A stretch of DNA of 64,000 nt from Streptomyces gardneri (GCF_006539185.1 NZ_BJMN01000015.1:124001-188000); one strand, 5' to 3'; shown: positions 51,370 to 61,269, counted from the first letter of the stretch. Program-made: numbers and translations. The notes: generated from the letters alone by a model not told the origin.

Positions 51370-51792
51370 ATGGATGAGGTGCTTTCGCCGGCTCTGATGG
51401 TCAGGGTGGCTCTAGGGGTCGTTCACGGAGCGGCGGGCGAACAAGAGCGAGAGACGTGGGCCCGGCTCGCCGAGCTCGTGGCCGGGGGAGACGCGGACCC
51501 CACCCGCCTCATGCCTGCAGCGCAACGTGAACTGCTCGAGTTCGAGGCTTCTCCGACCAGCGCTGCCCGGGCGGAAGCCCTCATTGAGGCACTGGAGAGC
51601 CGTGCCCGTCGAGACGGGGCATTTCGACGGGACCTGATCAGCTGGGCCCACGACGCCAGACAGCGCTCCTACGCGCACGATCACGGCGATGACCTCAGAA
51701 GAGCTTCACTCCACGGCTCAGTCGTTCAGGTGAGCCCGGATAGCCTGGTCACCTTCGTCACCTACGGTCCGAGCCCCTCCCGGAGTCGCTGA
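51370..51792 (+). CDS. Hypothetical protein converging on the STAND gene
   Basis: The ATG at 51370 has GAGGGGG upstream and gives 140 aa. The protein is mostly helical (PALMVRVALGVVHGAAGEQE, WARLAELVAGG, AARAEALIEALESRARRDGA) with a more beta-like C-terminus (LHGSVVQVSPDSLVTFVTYG). I do not recognise it. Its stop is one base from the stop of the STAND gene on the other strand, so it may be a conserved partner of the operon or simply a neighbour. Confidence 0.6.
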   Translation: MDEVLSPALMVRVALGVVHGAAGEQERETWARLAELVAGGDADPTRLMPAAQRELLEFEASPTSAARAEALIEALESRARRDGAFRRDLISWAHDARQRSYAHDHGDDLRRASLHGSVVQVSPDSLVTFVTYGPSPSRSR

Positions 51793-51793
51793 G

Positions 51794-54700
51794 TCAAGAG
51801 ACGTCGTCTGCATGCCCCTGGCCATGTGCGTCGGGGTTCTTACGGATAGACGGCTCAAGTCGCAGTGCCTCCTGGAATGCGGCATGCGCTTCACCATGCT
51901 GGCCGGCCGCGCTGAGACGGTCGCTCAGCAGCAGCAGGGAGTCGAAGAGCCCTGAGTCGTCACGCCCTTGCCGGAACGCCTCCGTGGCCGCCCTCAGGTG
52001 CTCGACGGCCAGTTCGTCATCGGCTCGATGCGCCGAGCGCCCGAGCGCGTGCAAAGCTCGAGCCCTGGCCGTGATGTCCCCGAGCGAGGTGTGCACCGCA
52101 GCACTCTCGGACAGCGCCATGTATGCCCTCTCCTCTTCCCCCTGCTCGACGTAAGACAGGCCCAGGTTGAGCAGAGCCTCTGCCAGCACACGTTCGTCAG
52201 AAGCAAGGCGCAGCTCTTCGACCGCCTGGACAAGCGACTGGACCGCCTCATCATGCCGCCCCAGGCGCCGCAATGCGTTGCCCACATTGTTCAGACACTG
52301 GGCTGCCGAGAGCTGGTCGCCGATGACCATGTACCTCTCCCGGGCATGCTCGAGCTCCAGGAGTCCCTGGCTGTCCTGATTGACTTCCAACAAGGCAAGC
52401 CCGAGGTTGTTGCAGGAACGCGCCTCACTGTGCACGTCGCCGACCTTGCGGAACACATGCACGGCTCTCATGAACAGACCGATTGCCTCGTCGTACTGCT
52501 GGACCTCGAGCATCGCCCGCCCCAGGCTCTCCAGCACGGTTCCCTGCCCCGGCGCCTCGCCCATCTGACCAGCTCGCATCGCTGCAAGTGCCAGGGTGCT
52601 CATTCCTTCCTCACGCCGCTCATTGCGCAGCTGTGCCGTTCCGAGAGTCGTGAGCAGAACGGCTTGGTCATGCAGCGATCCGCTCGCATGAGTGGAAAGT
52701 GTCAGCGCCCGTTCTAGTTCCTCCAGGGCCTCCTCCACATGGCCGAGATCAAGCAGGGCAATGCCCAGATTGCTGAGGACCTGCGACAGCGCAGCACGAT
52801 CACCGATTTCCGAGTACCGGACTGACGCCTGTTGCAACACCCGCACCGCCTCGTCAAGCCTCCGCCCGAGCAGGAGCGTGGCACCGAGATTGCTCAGCAT
52901 CAGCGCGTAGGCCGCCGACTGGTCTGCCATGTTGCCCAGCCGCGCTGCGTCCTGCAGAGCCTCCATGGCCGTGTCGAAGTCTCCAGTCGTGGCCATCGCG
53001 ACAGCGAAATTGTTGAGAACAGCGGTCCGGGTGTACTCGTCAGCATCGTCGGCAGCGGGAGAATCAAGCACCGCGCTCATGACGCGAAGCAAGTCATCGA
53101 ACTGCCGCGTCTGTGTCAGGAACTCCGCAAGAGCCAACGCGATAGCCGCACCCTTCTGGGGCAACCCCTCACGCAGGCACAAGGCCACCGCCTCGACAAG
53201 GTTCTCCCGCTCATCCTCCAGCCAACCCATGGCCTGCGCAGGTGATGAGAAGACGATGCCTCGCTGTGGTTGCTCACCCCTTGCCCACGCGTCCGCCTCC
53301 CGCGCGTACTGCTCGTAGTACCCCATCAGCCGTAGGAGAGCCTGAGGCCGCTCGTCCTCGTCAGCGTGCAGCCGGCCAAGGTCCGATGCGTACTGCTTCA
53401 CCAGGTCGTGCATGCGCCACCTTCCACTGCCGTGGGGCGACGGCTGGAGCAGGTGCAGCCTCTTGAACCTGCTGACAAGACGATCTGGCGAAGCACCGAT
53501 GAGCACGAGGACGGCACTATCGGAGAAGTCCCCACCCGGCATCAGCCCAAGAAGACGAAACGCCCTCGCTTGGGCAGGCGTGAGCTGTCCATATGCCCAG
53601 TCAAGCGCGAGGCGCACGGAACCAGCCGCGCCGCCCAGGACGTCCACGCGCACAGCCGCCCCTGTCAGCCTGTGAAGCAGAGACGACACCGTCAAGGACC
53701 GATCCCCTGCGAGGAGACCAGCAGCAATGGTCAGCGCCAGCGGAAGCCGGCCACACATCTCGCTCAAAGCTGCAGTCGCGGAGGCATCCTCCTCCAGCGG
53801 CCCGTCCGCCACGGCTGCAGCAGACACAGCCTGGCGCAGCAGCTGGACTGCCTCGGCCGAGGTCATGGGATCCACCACGATCTGATCCGCCTCACGGGGG
53901 CCCTGCGACCGCGTAGTGATCAAGACAGACAGGCCCGGGGCCAGGCTCGCCAGCGGCGCATCGCTTGCCGACGAAACGTCGTCCAGTACCAGCAGGACCG
54001 GCTGGCGCCCCGCCCCGGTCACCTGATGCATCAGCGCTGAGCACAACACCCAACGCTCGCCCTCATCCGGTGGCAAGGCACGCGTAGAAACTCCCAACGC
54101 CCGCAACAAGTCGAGGGCAGTGAACGGCTGTCCACGAAGACTGAGCCATAACACCCCACCCGGAAACCAACCCAGATCGGTCGCACGGTGCACAGCCTCA
54201 ACAGCCAACGCCGACTTACCCACCCCGCCCATCCCGGTCAGCACCGATACCTGACCCCGGCCCCGCTTCGAATCCGCCCACAACGAGTACAAACGCTGCA
54301 GGGCCTGTGACCGGCCAACAAACACCGCCGCTCCAGCAGGAAGCCGACCACGCGCGCTGACCTTGTGGCGAGGCTCCGCAGCCACGACCCTGGCAATGGT
54401 CCGATCACACGCCAGTGACACCGCATCGGCAGCCGGCAAGGCGCTGCCCTGCTTGCCCGTAGCGGCCTGCACGAAAGATGCCCGACCAACTAGCGCCCGC
54501 GCTGCCAGCCCCAAGCCACTGCGCATCGCAGACAGCGGCTCACCAGTCGCCACCAACAGCATCGGTGCCAAAGCCGGATCGTCGAGCACCTTCGACAGCG
54601 CACGTGCCAAGCTCTCGCCGTCGGCCCCTCGCAGAGACACATCGAGATCGTCGAGCCACAACACCGTGTGAGAACCAAGACGGTCGTCCCGCACGGCATC

Positions 54701-55984
54701 CATCAGCGCCTGAGACCGGTCAATCAGAGGGGGGCTCCACACCCACCAATCCTCCAACGCCGTCCTGACAGCCTCCCAAGCCGCCCGAGTCCGCCCACTG
54801 GAAGGCCGACCCGACACCACCACGAGCTGACTCTCCTCCGCGGCCTCCCGCAAAAACAACGGCAACGGCAGATCACTGGCACGCGCCATGCGGGGAACAA
54901 GATCGGTCAAAACCCATCGATCCGGCGAGTGGCCCACCGCAGCTTCCGCCACTGGGGTGATCATCCGCGCCGCAATCCCGAACCGCAGTGCGTCACCCTC
55001 AGTAAGCTCCGTCACGCGGGTCCCCAACAGACCACGATGGGCACTCCCAGAACTGCGAGCCGGATACGCCAGAACATCGGACGCCCCACGCGCTCCCACC
55101 TCGTACACCACGCCTCGGGCAGTCCGCACATAGACAGGTACGTGAGAGACCAACAGAGACAACTGCCCCCCACGAGGAACCCGCACCTTCTGCGCCCGCT
55201 CCCACCCGTCTGCGCTATCGGCAACCTCCAGCACACGCGGCTGAGTGTCCGGCACGAGAACACCCTCAGCCGGCCACACCGGATCACCAATCGTCAGCCG
55301 CGGGCCGTCGTGCCGCACCGCGACGATGACATCGTCGACCCCGTCCAGATGCGCCCCCTGCCCTACACTCCCGCCAGTTCGACCCCCCGCAAACTCATCG
55401 ACCCCCAAGATGCCGAACAACTCCAGCGCCGTCGGCGTCTGCCGAACCCGTTCCGGGAACCGCTGCCAAGCACCGGCAAACCAGCGCCGCAACCTCTCCT
55501 GACGCCCCGGCACTTGGACCGCGGCACGCAGCGCCCTCTCCAAAAGCCGGTCGATGTCCGCGTCCGCCTCCTGCAGCCCCAAACCTGCATCAGCGCACAC
55601 AGCCGCCCACGTCACCCGCTCCTCTAGCGCCAAAGCCGGAGATAAATGCTCGTGGATGCGAAAAATAACCTGACCTGCCTCGCGTAACGGAGCATCCTCC
55701 TGACTTTGAGACAGCTCCTCACACAACAACTCCCGAAGCGGAGAAAGAAGCTCCCGATGCAACGCCATGTACCGACCACTGCTGCGCACGGACCACGAGC
55801 CGAACCATAAACCCGACTCCGCAGCCACGCTCAGCTCTGGACGCACCTCGACCCTGATGGCTCGCAAGAGGGCCGGCTCGATTCGCGTAGCAGTGCTCAA
55901 AGCCACGGCCAGCAACCTGACAGCCTCCGGTAAGCTGTCCAGAGCAGGAGCCCGCTGCGGCCCGTCTACACCCAGATCGTTCAT
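51794..55984 (-). CDS. STAND protein: second P-loop module, NB-ARC and TPR array
   Basis: The ATG at 55984 overlaps the vWA-like gene stop (ATGA) and gives 1396 aa. Residues 1-230 are helical and resemble the N-terminal region of SAV_2336-type proteins; a beta-rich segment follows. A first P-loop module has VVVSGRPSSGRTRAAWEAV (about 390-405) with Walker B TVLWLDDLD. An NB-ARC module follows: SVLTGMGGVGKSALAVEAVH (about 580-600), VLLVLDDVSSAS, VLITTRSQG and the GLPL-like GRLPLALTIAAGL. The last 500 residues are TPR repeats (A...LSNLG.ALL.LG...EAL..L..AL). This is a STAND signal-responsive switch, last gene of a four-gene operon with TIR, MoxR and vWA. Confidence 0.88.
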   Translation of the reverse strand: MNDLGVDGPQRAPALDSLPEAVRLLAVALSTATRIEPALLRAIRVEVRPELSVAAESGLWFGSWSVRSSGRYMALHRELLSPLRELLCEELSQSQEDAPLREAGQVIFRIHEHLSPALALEERVTWAAVCADAGLGLQEADADIDRLLERALRAAVQVPGRQERLRRWFAGAWQRFPERVRQTPTALELFGILGVDEFAGGRTGGSVGQGAHLDGVDDVIVAVRHDGPRLTIGDPVWPAEGVLVPDTQPRVLEVADSADGWERAQKVRVPRGGQLSLLVSHVPVYVRTARGVVYEVGARGASDVLAYPARSSGSAHRGLLGTRVTELTEGDALRFGIAARMITPVAEAAVGHSPDRWVLTDLVPRMARASDLPLPLFLREAAEESQLVVVSGRPSSGRTRAAWEAVRTALEDWWVWSPPLIDRSQALMDAVRDDRLGSHTVLWLDDLDVSLRGADGESLARALSKVLDDPALAPMLLVATGEPLSAMRSGLGLAARALVGRASFVQAATGKQGSALPAADAVSLACDRTIARVVAAEPRHKVSARGRLPAGAAVFVGRSQALQRLYSLWADSKRGRGQVSVLTGMGGVGKSALAVEAVHRATDLGWFPGGVLWLSLRGQPFTALDLLRALGVSTRALPPDEGERWVLCSALMHQVTGAGRQPVLLVLDDVSSASDAPLASLAPGLSVLITTRSQGPREADQIVVDPMTSAEAVQLLRQAVSAAAVADGPLEEDASATAALSEMCGRLPLALTIAAGLLAGDRSLTVSSLLHRLTGAAVRVDVLGGAAGSVRLALDWAYGQLTPAQARAFRLLGLMPGGDFSDSAVLVLIGASPDRLVSRFKRLHLLQPSPHGSGRWRMHDLVKQYASDLGRLHADEDERPQALLRLMGYYEQYAREADAWARGEQPQRGIVFSSPAQAMGWLEDERENLVEAVALCLREGLPQKGAAIALALAEFLTQTRQFDDLLRVMSAVLDSPAADDADEYTRTAVLNNFAVAMATTGDFDTAMEALQDAARLGNMADQSAAYALMLSNLGATLLLGRRLDEAVRVLQQASVRYSEIGDRAALSQVLSNLGIALLDLGHVEEALEELERALTLSTHASGSLHDQAVLLTTLGTAQLRNERREEGMSTLALAAMRAGQMGEAPGQGTVLESLGRAMLEVQQYDEAIGLFMRAVHVFRKVGDVHSEARSCNNLGLALLEVNQDSQGLLELEHARERYMVIGDQLSAAQCLNNVGNALRRLGRHDEAVQSLVQAVEELRLASDERVLAEALLNLGLSYVEQGEEERAYMALSESAAVHTSLGDITARARALHALGRSAHRADDELAVEHLRAATEAFRQGRDDSGLFDSLLLLSDRLSAAGQHGEAHAAFQEALRLEPSIRKNPDAHGQGHADDVS

Positions 55985-56985
55985 GACAGCGCCGCGTAAA
56001 CATGAGCTGTAGTCGTGCAGCGGTCCCACGCAAGCACAGGCATCAAGGCAACCAGCCACAGGGGCCATTGCGCGGAAGGCGCAGGAACGAGGGCCAAGGG
56101 CCTGCACCCCGCCCGCCGGATCAGCCGCACCACTTCACACCAGTCATCCTCGTGCTCAGATGCCATGCCGCCTTCATTCAGTCCGAAGTCACTCAGAATG
56201 AGCACACGCGCACCTGGCGGCGGGGGTTCATAGGCCCTCCAAGTCCACCCAGCTCCAGGACCGCTCCGGTGCAACGGCGTACCGGAAAAGTACTTCACAT
56301 CACGACTGTGCCTGCCGGCCAACGAGCCAATTCTTGTGACCAGTTCAGACTGGTCACGATAGAACGGCTGCATGCCCATTCCGAGATCCACGAGAACCTG
56401 TACCCCGAACCGAAGCGTCCGCACAGGTTCACGCGGCAACTGTGACAGCACATCACCCCGGCACACTCGTTCAAGCAACAGACCAACATCGACAGGGCCC
56501 TCGGGAACAACGCGCGACAACAACAGATGCAGTGTTGCCGCTTCCGAACTCGGCGGCAGCAGTGTCTGGTGCGGAGCATCCTGTTGAGGCGCATGGCGTG
56601 GCTGTTCAGCGAGCGCCGGCTCCGTCCAACTACGCTCCGCTGCCGCCATTCCGGTGCTGATCGGACTGAGTACCTGCAATGCCTCCTCAGGAACCTGAAG
56701 ATGCCGTCCTGTCTCAGGAAGAGCAGATCTCGCAGGCTCCTCCTCCGGCACCGGGAAGCGACCTGCAGGAGCACTGGAAGCAAGCCGTGCAGGCTCCTCA
56801 CCGGGAAGCAAGCGGGCAGCCGTTGCCTCCCGCGACATGCCCAGCAACGACGCAATACGACTCAGCATTTCATGGTCGGAAGGATCCACGCCGATGGACG
56901 CCACCACTCTGGCCATGTCGGCAATCCAATTCTCACCTCGCGGCCCATCCTGGCCAAACCTGATGGGAACCATCTGCAGAATCAC
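55981..56985 (-). CDS. vWA-like protein with degenerate metal site
   Basis: The 334-aa protein has a Pro/Glu-rich N-terminal half and a C-terminal von Willebrand A-like domain. VQVLVDLGMGMQPFYRDQS (D200, with Gly where MIDAS has Ser), a middle VTRIGSLAGRHSRDVKYFSG and VLILSDFGLNEGG (D266) mark the expected strands. The DxSxS motif is D-L-G-M-G, so metal binding may be lost. It overlaps the MoxR gene (ATGA) upstream and the STAND gene downstream. MoxR-vWA pairs form the core of ternary conflict systems; the sequence here fits such a role. Confidence 0.75.
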   Translation of the reverse strand: MILQMVPIRFGQDGPRGENWIADMARVVASIGVDPSDHEMLSRIASLLGMSREATAARLLPGEEPARLASSAPAGRFPVPEEEPARSALPETGRHLQVPEEALQVLSPISTGMAAAERSWTEPALAEQPRHAPQQDAPHQTLLPPSSEAATLHLLLSRVVPEGPVDVGLLLERVCRGDVLSQLPREPVRTLRFGVQVLVDLGMGMQPFYRDQSELVTRIGSLAGRHSRDVKYFSGTPLHRSGPGAGWTWRAYEPPPPGARVLILSDFGLNEGGMASEHEDDWCEVVRLIRRAGCRPLALVPAPSAQWPLWLVALMPVLAWDRCTTTAHVYAALS

Positions 56986-57989
56986 CCCCGCAAGTGCTGT
57001 GGCTTTACCAAGGTCAACTTACGAACAGCGTCCCACTGCCCTTCCCCGACCTTGATCTTCAGCTCCCGACACGCCCAGAGAGCATCCAAGTATTCCGCAG
57101 TACTAGGCTCTCGAACCCCCTGACGCCGAGCTGACTCCCTCACCGTCTCCAGCTCACACGCAAGCGCCTCAGCCAGCTCCATATCCGCAGAGGAAAGATT
57201 CTTCCCCACCCTGACCTTCAAATGCTCCTCCGCGATCCGCACCAGCTGCTCCACAGAAGAGGGTGGCGTCAGCTCAGCAATCACACAACGACGAAGAAAC
57301 GCCTGAGGTAACTCCCTCTCCTCATTCGTCGTGATGACCACCAGGTGCTGATGGAACGGGCGCCCCGGCATCGCCTCGGGATCCGCTTCCACCGTGACCC
57401 GTTTCCCAGACTCCGCCACAGTAAAGTCCTGGGAAGCCAGAGGCACCAGCAACCCATTGGGAACGTCTGGATCCGCCTTGTCGATCTCATCGATCAGTAC
57501 GACTGAATGCCCAATGTCGCGCGCTTTGTTCCTCACCTCCTCCGGGTGCACATACCCCTCCGCCGACGGGAATCGAGCTCGCGCGCTACGCCGAACATGC
57601 TCCGCTGCCGCCCGAGGGGCGAACGCCCACCACAAAGGGCCCGGTTCGACATAGATGTCCGGCTCATGCAGCTTAGGCGCGCGAAATCCCCGCCCCTGTG
57701 CGTCAGCGAGACGGCGTACGCCGTCAAACGACCACTGAAGATCACGGGCTCGCGTCTGAGACGTCACAACGAACTTGTAGTAGCGCCAATTGCGCTCCTT
57801 CGCCACGAAGGGAGCCATGGAGCTTTTCCCTGAACCAGGCTTCCCTCGCAAAAGCAAAGGTCTGCCAGCTGCGAGTGCGACCTTGATCGCCAAATCCAAA
57901 TCGTCTGGCATGACATACACCATGCCGTCATCACGATCGGGTCCAACGCCCGTAGCGCTGGCATCATCCATGGTGAGCTCTTCCTTCAT
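56982..57989 (-). CDS. MoxR-type AAA+ ATPase
   Basis: The 335-aa protein has Walker A LLLRGKPGSGKSSMAPFVAK (residues about 45-64), a pore-like region VVTSQTRARDLQWSFDGVRR, Walker B SVVLIDEIDKADPDVPNGLL, the sensor-1 strand HLVVITTNEERELPQAFLRR and a C-terminal lid (STAEYLDALWACRELK). MoxR AAA+ ATPases act as chaperones for vWA proteins. The gene starts seven bases after the TIR stop and overlaps the vWA-like gene, so all are one transcript. An aromatic block in GPLWWAFAPRAA lies in the inserted region before Walker B. Confidence 0.92.
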   Translation of the reverse strand: MKEELTMDDASATGVGPDRDDGMVYVMPDDLDLAIKVALAAGRPLLLRGKPGSGKSSMAPFVAKERNWRYYKFVVTSQTRARDLQWSFDGVRRLADAQGRGFRAPKLHEPDIYVEPGPLWWAFAPRAAAEHVRRSARARFPSAEGYVHPEEVRNKARDIGHSVVLIDEIDKADPDVPNGLLVPLASQDFTVAESGKRVTVEADPEAMPGRPFHQHLVVITTNEERELPQAFLRRCVIAELTPPSSVEQLVRIAEEHLKVRVGKNLSSADMELAEALACELETVRESARRQGVREPSTAEYLDALWACRELKIKVGEGQWDAVRKLTLVKPQHLRG

Positions 57990-57996
57990 CGTGAAT

Positions 57997-59346
57997 TCAA
58001 CTAGCCATACCCATGACGCTGTGCAAAGTCTGCTTGAAAGAGAACGCGTCCCTCTCGAGTTGCGCGGAAATTGCCAGCAAAGTAGCGTGCGACAAATTCA
58101 AGTCTTCGAGGATCTTCTCTTCTGGTAAGGCGTCCGGACACACCACGATGATGACAAGCCACGAGTATTTATCATGCAACTCATTCACCACGTGAGCAAT
58201 ATCTTCGAAATCGTGGCCGCGCGCGTTAATGATGAGATAGTCGCGTCGCCTTCGAGGTCCGACCATGCCAGGCAGGAGGCCCATTTCAGGAGGCATTTCG
58301 AAAACCTCTTGCAACGCGGACACGCAACTATCCATCAACTCCTCGTAAGGACTGCTCTCGTCGAGTGGAATATCGCCATGCGCTGCTAATGAACGGTGAG
58401 AAAAGGACCCCGGTTCGTTGCAGAGTGCCCGGGCAATATGCTGCTCGGCTGCCCAGTTTCCATACGCACGCAGCAAGATGAGACACGGCGCATGCCCCTC
58501 CTCAGGAGGGTGGGGTGGCGCAAAATTAGACGCGACATCAGGATCTGCCCAGGAAGGCAGCAACTCCGCGACTACATGGCTCAGCTGCCCTGCTCCGAGA
58601 CTGGGACGGAGCGCAGCGATTGATGCCGGTAATTCGGTATTGCCGTTCTCTCTCACCTGCTCGCCGGCCCGAAAGAGCATGTGGGTGAGAAAGAGCTCCG
58701 CGCCGATGCTAGCCCGCATATGCATCCGGTCATACTTTGAGCAGCACAACGCTATTGCGGCATCTTCGAGAGACGATGGGTCACATTCTCGCGCCACTCG
58801 TAGAAATGCGGCAATGCGCTTGGTCCATGCGTGAAACGCGCCATCACCAGGCGGTCCGGCGACAGGAGCGAACTCGTCCAAGATCCAATTAATGATGAGC
58901 TGCGTCAACTGACCGACCGGTAGGGGCCTCTTCTCTCTCTGGCCGAGTTCCGCCTGCAAGGTTAAAAGTGCCCCGAACCCCCTCTTGCGGGCCAGGCTAG
59001 TGTCTTGGGTTCCCAGAAAGCACGGAAGGACAGTCCGTAAACTTCGGACGAAATGCCGAGACATGAGCACATCAGATTCACGCCGTACCCAGTCCGAACC
59101 TTCGATCGTCTTAGGGCCCAGCAGGACGATCGCAGCGTCACACAGATACATCTCTTCGTACAGGGAAGGGCTCCAAGCCTCTCCTACGCGCAGCCTCTCA
59201 ACATCAACGAAGACGTCGTAGCCGCGCTCGGATAACTCAGGTTTGATCACAGAGAGGGCTTCTACAACCTCTGCATCCTTGCCGCTTCCGTGGCTGACGA
59301 AAATCTTCAGCTTGCTGCCCGCCCTCGCTGCCGACGCTCCCCACAC
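57997..59346 (-). CDS. TIR-domain protein with a second C-terminal domain
   Basis: I start at the GTG at 59346, preceded by a G-rich ribosome-site-like run, giving 449 aa. Residues 13-140 form a TIR domain: KLKIFVSHGSGKDAEVVEAL, GYDVFVDVERLRVGEAWSPS, YLCDAAIVLLGPK and SDWVRRE with E90 at the position of the NADase catalytic Glu. Residues about 180-440 are a separate domain with PSLGAGQLSHVVAELLPSW, LLRAYGNWAAEQHIARALC and RDYLIINARGHDFEDIAHVV, family unknown to me. It is the first gene of the MoxR/vWA/STAND operon and the likely effector, probably NAD-depleting. Further upstream starts cannot be excluded. Confidence 0.85.
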   Translation of the reverse strand: MWGASAARAGSKLKIFVSHGSGKDAEVVEALSVIKPELSERGYDVFVDVERLRVGEAWSPSLYEEMYLCDAAIVLLGPKTIEGSDWVRRESDVLMSRHFVRSLRTVLPCFLGTQDTSLARKRGFGALLTLQAELGQREKRPLPVGQLTQLIINWILDEFAPVAGPPGDGAFHAWTKRIAAFLRVARECDPSSLEDAAIALCCSKYDRMHMRASIGAELFLTHMLFRAGEQVRENGNTELPASIAALRPSLGAGQLSHVVAELLPSWADPDVASNFAPPHPPEEGHAPCLILLRAYGNWAAEQHIARALCNEPGSFSHRSLAAHGDIPLDESSPYEELMDSCVSALQEVFEMPPEMGLLPGMVGPRRRRDYLIINARGHDFEDIAHVVNELHDKYSWLVIIVVCPDALPEEKILEDLNLSHATLLAISAQLERDAFSFKQTLHSVMGMAS

Positions 59347-59957
59347 GCGCCCACCCCCCTGCGCGTTCCTCGTGCCTGATTGTGCTGGACCTCCGCATCC
59401 TCCTGCAGGCGGTTGCGAAAGATTGCAGCACTCGAGGCACGACGGGATAAGCCCCTCACCACAGCAGCCGGTAGCTGTCTCCTTCGCCCGTGAGTCGGCG
59501 CCTGGCGCCATTCGCCAGACCATGAGGAGGTTCCAGAGCAGACACCCACCCGGCTGGAGGTCTGCGTGACTGCCAGGCGTGTCCCCACGGGCAGCACGGG
59601 GGAGGGCGCGGCGGGTAGCAGCGATCGCGGTCGAGACGGGTTCGGTGCGGGATGTGGCGAGAGCTGGGAGGCCTGCTGGCGTCCGCCGCGCTGGCCGTCT
59701 GCCCGAACCCACCATCGAGGACCTCCCGCAGGCAATCGATTACGTGCCCCGTAGCGTGCCTCCGTCAGTGACGCCGCCTGCCGAAACGAGAAGGCATGGA
59801 TAGCCTCTGATGCTCCGCTCCCCGAATCGTCCGCTGCGTTTCCCGCCCAGCTCCCTGTGCTTCCCCGCCCGACTGCAGCTTGAGCGCAAGGCGCTGGAGT
59901 GCCCTCAGCCACTGCTTGTCGTGCCCTCTGCTTCGAGTGAGCTTTCACGACCCGGAT

Positions 59958-60359
59958 CTAGAGCGACGTGGTGCCGCCGGCGCTGGGAACATGTGCCGAG
60001 CCGAGCAGCTCGGAGAGGTCCGCCAGATCCGGGGGAGTGATGACGACCAGCTTGATTCCGGTGCGCAGGGCGAGCTGTTGCTTGGTCCGGATCTTCGCGA
60101 CGTAGTCGTCGTTCGTCCGGCCTGCGTACTCGACGTACGTGCCGTCGGCAAGCTGCCAGTCGGCCCGGAGGCGGCCGTGAGCGTTGAGTTCTGGATGAGC
60201 AGGGCAGACCGGTTCAATCTGATGCTCGACACAATGGAGGCTGAGCCAGTCGTCGATCGTGCGCTCCGCCAGACAGCGGCAGGATGGCCGTCGGCTGCCG
60301 TGCAGTGGCGCGCCCGGGAGGTGGCAAGGCCACAGCGTTTGTGCGGTCATGGACGGCAC
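59958..60359 (-). CDS. PD-(D/E)XK-like nuclease, possibly truncated
   Basis: The 133-aa frame has RTIDDWLSLHCVEHQIEPVC, then LNAHGRLRADWQLADGTYVE and YAGRTNDDYVAKIRTKQQLA. The pattern AD(W)...DGTYVEYAG....Y..K...K resembles the D...E-x-x core of Vsr/DUF559-type nucleases, followed by LVVITPPDLADL. The usual N-terminal zinc-binding half is missing or unrecognised, so it may be a fragment. It lies between the TIR operon promoter side and the Rhs locus. Confidence 0.5.
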   Translation of the reverse strand: MPSMTAQTLWPCHLPGAPLHGSRRPSCRCLAERTIDDWLSLHCVEHQIEPVCPAHPELNAHGRLRADWQLADGTYVEYAGRTNDDYVAKIRTKQQLALRTGIKLVVITPPDLADLSELLGSAHVPSAGGTTSL

Positions 60360-60452
60360 CCTGGACAGGACGGGTGCGCATCGTGAGCCGGTCCTGTGTT
60401 CTTCGCACGTGCACGGGACCGGCCGTGCACCACACGACCAGTCCGCGTCAGG

Positions 60453-60563
60453 TCAGCGGATCGCCTCGTCGATGAGTACGTAGGGCAGCCCGACGAGGGT
60501 GCCGCTGCTGGCGATCTCGCGGCGGTCAATCATGACCCGTACCTCGGCCCGCGAGATCCACAC
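60453..60563 (-). pseudogene. N-terminal remnant of a conserved streptomycete protein
   Basis: The short minus frame VWISRAEVRVMIDRREIASS (36 codons to the stop) matches the start of a widespread streptomycete protein that opens WISR.EVR..IDGRDI. The rest is replaced by unrelated sequence. It directly follows the SUKH-Lsr2 gene. Confidence 0.4.
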
Positions 60564-60588
60564 GGCAAGGGTGGGCGGCTGGCGTGTG

Positions 60589-61269
60589 TCAGCTGGGATT
60601 GTCCTGCTTCCACGCCTCGATGATGTCGATCGGGATACGTCCGCGTTCGGGCAGGTCGTATCCGTTGGCAGTGGCCCAGTCGCGGATGGTGCGGGTGCTG
60701 ACAGACGTTTGGGCGGCTGTGGCCGGTGTGCTGCTTTGGAGAGTCGACGGGGTGAACGCGGGAGCGTGCTCGAGGAGATCTTTGGGGAAAAAGGGGACGC
60801 TGGTGGTCCCACGGAGCACGCTGACGAGGAACTCGGTCAAGGAGCCGTTGTAGGTGAACCAGGGGGCGCGCAGAGCCTCGTTGACGGCGACGGTCCACTC
60901 GTCTGGGGCACTGGCGGGCTGGGTGACCCAGAAGAGGTAGTCCCCATTACCGGTGACTCCCATGGCGAAAAGGTTCTCGGGGGAGTACGGCAGTGGCCAG
61001 GGGTGCCGGGCGGCCTGCCGGACCTCCTCGATCTGCCCACGCAGACGCGCCGGCATGGGCCCGGTCAGATCGGCCCATTCGCTGGGGGCATGCGGCTGGT
61101 AGAGGGTGATGAATCCGCAGAACTGGCCCGGTCCGTATGTGGTGATGAGCTCCTTGTAGTCCTGGGGCAGGCCTGTGCCCAGTGTTTCTTCTACCTGCAG
61201 CCAGTCGGGAGCGGAGGGAACGACGGCAGGAGGCGGGCACAGTGCGGTCAGCGCGGTGAGAGCGGTCAT
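60589..61269 (-). CDS. SMI1/KNR4 (SUKH) protein fused to an Lsr2-like DNA-binding tail
   Basis: The 226-aa protein has a SUKH domain: LQVEETLGTGLPQDYKELIT, TYGPGQFCGFITLYQP, MGVTGNGDYLFWVTQ and WTVAVNEALRAPWFTYNGSL. After a Ser/Thr linker, the last 38 residues read TRTIRDWATANGYDLPERGR, then IPIDIIEAWKQ, the Lsr2 C-terminal DNA-binding domain (normally with RGR as AT-hook-like contact). SUKH proteins are typical immunity factors of Rhs/contact toxins. The gene starts 27 bases after the Rhs toxin stop on the same strand. The fusion to a DNA-binding tail suggests DNA localisation or regulation. Confidence 0.88.
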   Translation of the reverse strand: MTALTALTALCPPPAVVPSAPDWLQVEETLGTGLPQDYKELITTYGPGQFCGFITLYQPHAPSEWADLTGPMPARLRGQIEEVRQAARHPWPLPYSPENLFAMGVTGNGDYLFWVTQPASAPDEWTVAVNEALRAPWFTYNGSLTEFLVSVLRGTTSVPFFPKDLLEHAPAFTPSTLQSSTPATAAQTSVSTRTIRDWATANGYDLPERGRIPIDIIEAWKQDNPS

